The notes under the pieces: model-generated
Databases searched by the model: none
What the model saw: the letters and a program-made list of their open reading frames with translations, nothing else
Told to the model about the DNA's origin: nothing
Made by a program: the position numbers and the translations under genes
Source of the DNA: Thinopyrum elongatum
Taxonomy: Eukaryota; Streptophyta; Magnoliopsida; Poales; Poaceae
Length of the DNA: 64,000 nucleotides
NCBI GenBank assembly: GCA_011799875.1
Contig: CM022297.1
Span: 74,528,488 to 74,592,487 of the forward strand
Direction: 5' to 3'
Part shown: piece by piece, positions 56,991-64,000 of the stretch
Position numbering within the stretch: the first letter of the stretch is position 1
Layout of the letters: the number at the start of each line of letters is the position of its first letter

Positions 56991-57224
56991 AAAAATTGTT
57001 ATGTTTCATGTGCTTTGTATTTTCGATGAACTCTGACGATAGATCTCGATCATTTTCAGAAAAAGAGAAACGAGTTCCGATCGGGCAATGATTTTAGGCA
57101 GGAAAAAATAAATCTTATATTTACTAATTGAAAACACCAAAGGAGCCTCCACGTTAATCCTAGGAAATAGTAATTATGAGCCATTAGATATATTTTAAGA
57201 GGAAAGAAAGCCGCCAGATAGATG

Positions 57225-57775
57225 TACACGCTTTCCACACAAAAAAGAAGTCCATGTCTCTCATGTTCACAACCCACGCTTTCCACACAAAGAAGTCTAT
57301 GTCTCCCACGATTCACAACCCATCTCCGTGTGCAGCCTTCTGCAATCTTTCCTTGCAAGATTTTTATCCAGTGCAGCCACCAATCCCTAGGTTGCCGGCC
57401 TCCAGTTATGTCTCAATCTAGATGTGCCTGGAGTCCCGTCCGCACATGCCTCTGCTTCGCTGCTTCAGGAGCGTCCCGTCCACCCTCTTGATCGAGAAGT
57501 TGCAGTTTTGGTCGTGCTACCGGCATCGTCATCATGAACGGCCTTGAGTCCCGTCCCCTGATGCTTCTATGGTGCTACTCCAGTGGGAGCATCACCTCCA
57601 ACCTCTAGATCAACAAGTCACAGTTTTGGATGTACCATCGATGCCGTAGTCCTCAATAGTCTAGAGTCCATCCCCCAACTATGTTGCACCACAGGGAGTC
57701 CGAGAGCGCCACTTCCAGCCTCCGGTTGGTTGAAAGCTGCAGTTTGGTCATACCACCGGCATCATCAGAGGTCCA
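57225..57775. repeat. Imperfect tandem repeats in the Helitron-like region
   Basis: A ~50-bp duplication (ACGCTTTCCACACAAA, AAGTC, ATGTCTC, TTCACAACCCA) lies at 57225-57322. Then three degenerate ~115-122 bp units follow, each containing GCAGTTTTGG or similar, TACC, CGGCATCGTC-like text and GAGTCC (57501, 57616, 57738). Confidence 0.5.
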
Positions 57776-58040
57776 AGCTAACGCAGTGCAGACTATTTTT
57801 CCCACGTTCACCCAGTGAATAATGTGCAGCGTGCATCCTTTCAGGGATGATATTTAGGATGTAATACACTGAAATAAATATAATATCACCATGTCATTTT
57901 TTCTTGGATGCCCTTCTCAGACTATGCCATCAGCCGCTACAGAGATAAATAATCTTCATTTGATTGGTCTTCTGCTCCATGGTTATCTAATGTCCAACTC
58001 GGTATAGCTCATTTTTCTCCGTTGTTTTCATAAAACTGTA

Positions 58041-59050
58041 TTGGCTGATCCAAAGTTTTCTTCTTGCAGTTCTTTATTTACCACCACACTTGAGTTGATT
58101 AAGAGTTCTCTAATATATTATTTCGTTTCTCAGATATTATTCCGATCTGTTAGCAAAGCCAACATGGAGGTGAAAGAGATTTTGCGCACCGAAAATCCAT
58201 GCACATCGATTCCTACCTTCAACATCCATGATGCCTCACTAATTATATGGAGAAAATAGTATTTTAATGATGAAATCTTTGTGATGATATCATCAAATGT
58301 GCGAGATGCATGGCAAGTGCAAATGTTGATCTGCTGCTATTAACAAACTGTAATTATTGTTCATCATTTCCCAAAGCTCCATTTGGTTCTTGATTTCTGT
58401 TCAGAAACAAGAATCGCATTTGGCAATGACTCTGAGTCTGATTACTATATACCTTGATCTTTCAGACGTTATTGTAGACGATGACATTGTTCTTCTGCTG
58501 AGTGGTTGGTGCAAAGTTGACATCAAAACCATTACAAGTCCTGGACTGGAGGTGATGTTTTTTGGTACGCATGTGGCAACCTATCTGTAAGTAATTCTTT
58601 GCATCATATTTTGGAAATTTATCCATACACACCGTTAGTAATATTCAAACCATAGTAATGGAGACAACAAAAAGAATCCATGGTAAGACAAAAAAAAAGG
58701 ATATTAAATTACAGTCTTTCGAATCACCTGAGAAGTATCAGTAGTCTTGCAAATTCATGTGTCAGGTTCTAGATATTTTAAGTTTAATTTGAGGCATCAG
58801 TAGTTAATCCACTGTTTATTTTCTTTTTTGGATCAGGGAATAAATTGCTCCAGCAAAATTGTTTGTTCTTTTTTGTTCCAGGGAAGCACCGGAAAGAGGA
58901 TGTTTCTATGCATCATAACCGATAAGTTTATTTTGCGATATTTCGACATGTGTATGTTCTATAGCCTCCATCCCTGTAGTTTATTTCATTTGTTTCAGGT
59001 TGTACAGAGGAGCTCAGGGACAACTGAGGTGCTTCTAGAATTACATTAGC
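58041..59050 (+). pseudogene. Exon-like fragments of unidentified captured gene
   Basis: Two stretches look like plant exons bounded by splice signals. The first is 58136-58590 (an AG before ATATTATTCC, reading RSVSKANMEVKEILR, later DVIVDDDIVLLLSGWCK and a CTGTAAGTAA donor). The second is about 58882-58950 (GTTCCAG then GSTGKRMFLCIITDK). Frames are interrupted and I do not recognise the parent protein. Capture of host exons by a Helitron is the likely explanation but is not proved. Confidence 0.3.
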
Positions 59051-60590
59051 TACTAAATTACCTACATATCTCAGAAAACTGCAGCGCTAGCTCCCTCTAA
59101 AAATGACAAGTATATTCTAATGCTCATAGGTACTGATTACTATTTTGTTTAGAGGTTAATTTAATCAATTCCATTGACGTACTTTAGAAAACAAAGGGCC
59201 GTATACGTATTGGGTGATCTCGACCGCCCGACGAAAATAAAAAGTCGTTGTAGTTGGGTTGTGTTCATGTAACTCTGAAACTTGACATAGTTAGTATATG
59301 AAGGTTCGGCTTACTCCAGCTATGTTTACTGTTCAGTCTATTTTTTAAACATGTTGATTAGCCATTCTGGCAAAGAGGCCTGTTCGATATTCCAGAATTT
59401 TCTTTTCTAAAATCTCCAATTCCGCTCATAAGAATTGAGAGGCCCAATATATTTTTCAATTTGCTGAGAAGGTTGTAATAGATGTATGCTTTACATACGC
59501 CGATCCATGAGCAGAGTATTTTCAAGGATTCTACTACTAATTATTCACATCCACTGCACAAAATACAGGGTATAGGCTGATTGTTCCCTCTCATTGCAAC
59601 CAAAACATATTTTTCGTATTTTTGTAAGATATTTCTCCCCATAAATTTTACCTGAACATTTCCAATGAAGTAATATATCTTCATATGTTTAAAACTTCTA
59701 ATTAGACAAAAGACATTATTGTTGTGGTGTTGACCATATCAACCACGAAACAAGGTTTATATGTGTTTCCGTTTTTATCCTCTAATGATATAGCATCCAC
59801 AGGGCTGGCGCACAATGCTAATTCGTAGAAGCCATCTCTTGCTTGCGTTAATTTGGCCTAGGGTTACATGATGATTCAAAAGAATTGCATATCGTATGCA
59901 TGGGCCAAGTACCTGAGGCAACTGATCAATATTTATACTGCAAATTTTTTCTGCATAGTTGTTCTTGCAGTCATACATTGATGTGAAGGTATTAATATTT
60001 TCCATTCATGAACAAATTAGAGCACCTCCATTCGACGTACTTTTTTAAATTTATTTTACTAATGTTCTATTTACAGTTGGTCCAGGGAGAAGAAAGGTTG
60101 AGGATAAAATCACATAGAAAGGACAAAAAATAGCTACTTGAAAATGCTTTGATTCGATTACTGGAAGTCAAACTATTTTGTTATTTTAGTTATAAAAGTA
60201 TTTCCTACATTTTTTAAATATACTTAACTGAATTTTTCTTCATTGGAAATATTAAGAAAACAGTTACAGATGATGCAAATATGAAACAAATACAAGTTGG
60301 GCAAATACCGTTGCTTGGTAGCCTCTTTTCATGTATAATTGCATGTGATATTTGATTGAAGGGGTCCATAAATACGGCATAGGTCCAAGTGATTTAACAC
60401 ATCTAGGCCGTTAGCTAAGTGTACATTTTGTTACTCGAATACAACTGACAATATTGTTAGAAGTTTAAAATGTGAAAACCTTAGCACATCATATGCGAGT
60501 GAGACGGTGGAACAACAACTCGATTGGTGGTGTCATGATGATAGAATTTGCCCAGGAGAATTTAACTAATAATAATGTCAAAATACTAGC

Positions 60591-60618
60591 CCGTGCAGAT
60601 GCACGGATTGATGACTAG
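60591..60618 (+). other. Helitron-type 3' terminus (hairpin plus CTAG)
   Basis: Palindromic CCGTGCA-GA-TGCACGG, then ATTGATGA and CTAG, with T following. The ACTAGCCCGTGC start of the hairpin is common in grass Helitron ends. Confidence 0.55.
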
Positions 60619-60632
60619 TGTAATTTAAGTTG

Positions 60633-60798
60633 GATCGATCGGGATCGCCTCGATGGTCACGAAACTGCAAGGTTTATATACGACTACCAGCCGATATGGA
60701 TCCATCGACCAGATGGCGAATCGGACCCGACGTACTTGTAGCCACCCTACTAGTATAAAGCTTGCAGTCTCGTGACCATCGAGCAATCCCGATCGATT
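60633..60798. repeat. Foldback: 46-49 bp inverted repeat around a 71-bp loop
   Basis: GATCGATCGGGATCGCC...GATGGTCACG...CTGCAAGGTTTATA (60633-60681) pairs with GTATAAAGCTTGCAG...CGTGACCATCGAG...CCCGATCGATT (60753-60798) with few mismatches. It fills the gap between the Helitron end and the next CACTA start. Confidence 0.8.
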
Positions 60799-60854
60799 TC
60801 TCGGGTCTCACGACGTGATGAAGATCGCCGCGAACGCCCACTACCGGAATCGAC

Positions 60855-61330
60855 CCCTATGCCGACGGCCCCAGTCGGCATAGGGCCATCGGTAACATAT
60901 GCGTCGGCGTACCCCCGTAGGCCGTCGGCATAGATGATATCCCGACGGCGTCCGTACATCTATGCCGACGGCCTCGGCCGTCGGCAATGTTCCTAGCCTA
61001 ACGGTGGCTGTCGGCGCCGCCGTCAAGTGCTACCCAACCAGGAGGCGCCATGTGGCAAGCCTATATGCCACGTGGTGCCTCCGAGTTGCTTCTGGAGCAG
61101 GGCTATGCCGACGGCAGGGTCGTCGGCATAGATGCCACGTGGTGGCTACTGGGAGCTCCTGGGGCAAACTACGCCGACGGCTCAGCCTTCGGCATATCCC
61201 TGCCCAAGGAGCTCCCAGTAGCCGCCACGTGCCATCTATGCCGACGGCCTAGCTGTCGGCGTAGTTTAAACTTGCCGTCGGCATAGGTGCCACGTGGCGG
61301 CTACTGGGAGCTCACGCCAGCCCTATGCCG
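60855..61330. repeat. CACTA subterminal repeats (TATGCCGACGGC)
   Basis: More than a dozen copies in both orientations, interspersed with GGAGCTCCCAGTAGCC/GGCTACTGGGAGCTCC and CCACGTGGC blocks that also pair with each other. Confidence 0.85.
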
Positions 61331-61467
61331 TCGGCATAGTTTTTGTCTGGTTTTTTTTTCTTTTTTCTGTTTCTTTTCAGTTCAATTCAATTCAAAATAT
61401 ACAGCACATATGAAAGATGCAAATAGACAAACTAATCACATATAAGTATCATCCGGCACCATCACAA

Positions 61468-61545
61468 CAATATATGCATCATCACACAACATAAGGAGCA
61501 TCTCACAAACAATATATGCATCATCACACAACATAAGGAGCATCG
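61468..61545. repeat. 42-bp-period direct repeat in the CACTA 3' UTR
   Basis: A ~35-bp string starting CAATATATGCATC and ending AAGGAGCATC is at 61468 and again at 61510. Confidence 0.85.
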
Positions 61546-61640
61546 CAAAGCATAAGCATCTCACAAACAACAATAGCATAACAATAACATAAAGACCAGT
61601 GTATCATCACCAGCAAGACCGCCACAAGTCACCCAAAGGC

Positions 61641-64000
61641 TTAAGCGCCAGGACGTCGAGCACCGCCAAGGTCGTCACCGCCAAGTCCGCCGAAGCCCAG
61701 GTCGTCACTGCTAGCGGCAGCGCTACCGCCAAGACCGCCACCGCCTCCGTGGATCGGAGTGATCGGGCTTCGTGACTCGGGAGTGGTGCCAAGACCAGCA
61801 CCACCACCAACGGTAGATCCACGGGTTCCCTGGATGTTGAAAAGACATGTTAAGGCGATATATAACTGTCTTGAATAAACGATACGCTTTGGGTGAATAG
61901 CTTGGTGATGAACTAACCGGCGAGGGGCCAGAGTTCTGTGCCAGAAACTCCTCAAAGGTAAGCAGCACTGGTTGTGGTGGAGGAGATGGTGTTGGTTGCA
62001 ATTGAGGAACCCTGCTGGCCGCCATTTCCTCAAGAGCGTGCTGCATCCTGCGATTGTTCTGCTCATGGAATGCAAAAAGGCTCTCGTGCCACGCCATGGT
62101 CTCCTAGCGTGTGCACTCCATGTAGGCCTATGGTATGACATGATGGAATTCATAAAACTACTCAATGCGGAAAATAAAGTGAGCAATGAAGATAAGAGGG
62201 AAAATACTTACAGATTGCCGCTCCTGAAAGAGGGACTGTGACTGCGCACTGGTCATGGGCGTGCTCGTGCGCTGGCTCAGGGTCGGGTCGGTAGCTCGGA
62301 GCTGTGTGTAGGAGATAGAAGGAGTGATCACAGCATCCAGAACCGCCTCCCGACCGTGCTTCTTGGGCCCCATGCCCACCACCACCCTCTCGTCCAGATC
62401 CGCGGTAATGGGGTCAGATGTGCCAGGATGTAACCTCTGATACCCCTCGGAGTAGGCCTTCTTCTTCTGCACGGTCTTGCCATAGTACTTGGCCTCGCCA
62501 GGCTTGGGATTCTTCCGCATATGGGCGATCTCCCACGCCTCCATGTGTGAGAGCGGTCGCTTCAGTTTCTCCTCCTGCACCACCAAATAGACGTTAGTCA
62601 TACATAAGAAAGTGATGGTATATAGAAGAAGAAGATTGTTTAATGAGGTTAGTCATACATGAAGTGTCTTATGGAGAAAGTGGTTCCGGTTTCCCTGAGC
62701 ATATACTCCGTCTTTCCCTCGGTTATCCTTGTTTTTTATGCTCGTAGCCGCCCAGGCTCCATCCTTATCACACCACAGATCCACCAATGCAGCCTAGGAC
62801 TCGTCTTTTCCATAACACCAATTTGGACACACCTACATAATTAAAGCATAATGGCATGTCAACATGAAACGATGAAATGTACCACAAACATCAGAATGAA
62901 AAATCTTTTATACTTACCACCAAGTACTCGTGCCTCTCCAAGGTAATGCCCATCCTCCGCCCTTCTTCCTTGGTCATCTTCACACCAAGAGCGTCGTGAT
63001 AGTATGTCGAGATGGCCACCCAGCGCACCTCGTACTGCATCTGGCGGGCCTTCTTCTTGCATTGGCGAAGCACGATCTGGTCGGCAGTGGCCTTGTGCTC
63101 CTGAAGAACTCGATAGTATTTCTACAATCATTCATGAAACCAGAATGGAAAAAGCCATGAGTTAAATCATTCATGAAACCAGAATGGACTTGTGCTTCTG
63201 AAGAGAACTCACCCAAAAATTAGTGATCACGGCCTTGGCATGTGTCTCATGGTCCGCGTGGGGGGCCGCTTCCCAGTGGCCCCAGCTCGTGGCCAAACCC
63301 CGACGGTCCTTTTGCCTGACTGGATCCGGACAGTACAGCCCGGCCAGTGTACCTTCAGCAAGATGGTGATGAGGCCGTTGGGAATACGGGCCCCTTTAGG
63401 ATATATCCAGTTGCTGCAAAAGAATGAAATATTAGCATCTGACAAGCAAAATAAAGAACTACCGGAATGAGCATGTGACAAGCAAAAGAATGAAATTATT
63501 ATAAAGTGCCACTTACTCTTTCCTCGTGGGCTCAATGAGCCACTTCTGCTCCTCGGTAGCAGGAATCTGTTTTGGTAGCTTTGCGTTACCACGCAGCCAC
63601 CCCTTGTTGCCAACCCCCTCCCCGCCACCACCATCATCCCCGCCACCACCCTCCTCCTCGCCTGCCTCCTCCTCCTCCTCCTCGTCCCCCTCCCCAACCT
63701 CCTCCTCCACCTCCTCCTCGGCCCCATCCCGAACCTCCTCCTCCTCCTCCTCGTCAGAGGGTACCTCACTAAAGGAGGGTACCTCACTAGAGGAGGGCCT
63801 CGAAGACAACACCCCCAAGTCGGTGAGGGTGCGCTCTTTCTGGCCACGACCCCCTGTAGTGGCTCTCCCCCCACCCCCTCGCCCTCTAGGGGCTCTCCCC
63901 TCGCCCCCTCCTCCTCTAGGGGCACCTCTCCCTCGACCTCCCTATGAGGAGTCATCGTCAAGTAGTCGGGAGGGAGGATTACGTGCTCGACCACTCCAAC
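61641..64000 (-). pseudogene. TNP1/En-Spm-type transposon gene (Transposase_24 family), seven exons seen
   Basis: Minus-strand exons: >64000-63518, 63413-63213, 63121-62918, 62832-62659, 62574-62212, 62103-61918, 61829-61641. Every junction has GT/AG. Exons 3 to 7 are multiples of three, joined in phase 0. Exon 1 is acidic (EEEEEEVRDGAEEE) and ends QKWLIEPTRK. Exon 2 has NWIYPKGARIPNGLIT and, in a shifted frame, WEAAPHADHETHAKAVITNFW. Exon 3 has QCKKKARQMQYEVRW. Exon 4 has CPNWCYGKDES. Exon 5 has SHMEAWEIAHMRKNPKPGEA. Exon 6 is proline rich with TFEEFLAQNSGP, and exon 7 is glycine rich. This order fits the TNPA-like second gene of grass CACTA elements, whose product binds subterminal repeats. 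It is broken: exon 2 lacks one base (~63340-63360) and exon 4 has TAG at 62796-62794 where TGG is expected. Confidence 0.8.

Larger units (their letters stand above)
57000..60618 (+). mobile_element. Probable Helitron, 3' portion, with exon-like inserts
   Basis: Ends at 60618 with a short hairpin (CCGTGCAGATGCACGG, 60591-60606) followed nine bases later by CTAG and then T, the signature of a Helitron 3' end. Internally there are A/T-rich stretches alternating with exon-like pieces. The 5' TC end was not located, so the left limit is only approximate. 59050-60585 shows nothing else that I can name. Confidence 0.5.
60839..64000 (-). mobile_element. CACTA transposon with TNP1-like gene, open at window end
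   Basis: Terminus CACTACCGGAATCGACCCC at 60839. About 490 bp of subterminal TATGCCGACGGC / GCCGTCGGCATA motifs follow (60855-61330), then an A/T-rich 3' UTR with a 42-bp-period direct repeat, then the gene on the minus strand. The preceding GCC may be the 3-bp duplication. The other terminus lies beyond the window, so the element here is in reverse orientation with its 3' end on the left. Confidence 0.88.

Noticed and set aside
60745..60800. tRNA or snoRNA in the foldback
   Set aside because: The arms form one long hairpin with no cloverleaf, anticodon arm or box motifs.
63572..63772. Proline/histidine-rich plus-strand ORF
   Set aside because: It is the antisense of the acidic repeat in exon 1 of the TNP1-like gene.

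Overview
The window is intergenic DNA from a large grass genome, almost certainly a Triticeae species (wheat, rye, barley or Aegilops). The grounds are the repeat families: a Ty1/copia element whose LTR shares the opening motif of the Angela/BARE/WIS group, gag-protease Ty3/gypsy elements of the Athila lineage, a copia-type element with a UBN2-like gag, and several CACTA transposons. I see no intact single-copy host gene. Nearly all the DNA can be assigned to nested or truncated transposable elements. Family names rest on recognition by eye, not on a database search.

Layout. 1-922 is the 3' half of a UBN2-type copia gag (plus strand), cut at 923 by a CACTA-like terminus (CACTG...). 923-11167 is DNA-transposon territory: clusters of subterminal TCGCACACG-type repeats, a spliced minus-strand gene ending in a B3-like domain (4094-1796), several tandem-repeat blocks, a piece derived from a 5S rRNA gene (~6460-6560), and two small minus-strand genes (9636-9034 and a broken one, 11040-10411). 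11168-30427 is an Athila-lineage element on the minus strand (Element 1), split by a copia element at 14735-24401 (TSD CTGAG). 30473-40099 is a second Athila-lineage element of the same family (Element 2, TSD GTAGG), inserted in the 3' LTR of the UBN2 copia element (Element 3, minus strand). Element 3 continues through its PPT, second ORF, gag and PBS to its 5' LTR (47544-~48277).

~48280-50449 is the right part of another CACTA element (end ...TTTTAGTG). 50450-52391 is a second copy, in inverted orientation, of the ORF2 module of Element 3. ~52840-56000 is a field of short TTGCCATGG-type repeats interrupted by a non-autonomous hAT element (54412-55313, 8-bp TSD GTTGTAAG). ~57000-60618 looks like a Helitron 3' portion carrying exon-like pieces and ending in a hairpin plus CTAG. 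60633-60798 is a foldback. 60839 to the window end is a further CACTA element (CACTACCGG..., TATGCCGACGGC subterminal repeats) with a seven-exon TNP1-like Transposase_24 gene on the minus strand, broken by one TAG and one frameshift.

The most interesting theme is the organisation of the LTR elements. The two Athila-lineage copies (gag plus protease) and the UBN2 element (gag only) all lack reverse transcriptase and integrase. Each carries instead a separate second ORF that sits behind what looks like its own internal promoter. In the UBN2 family that promoter is surrounded by about 15 copies of an imperfect palindrome TCGGTnnnACCGA, and the same motif array recurs in its LTR. In the Athila-like family the internal promoter region resembles a stretch of the LTR. 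These are two-gene, pol-less elements that must be mobilised in trans.
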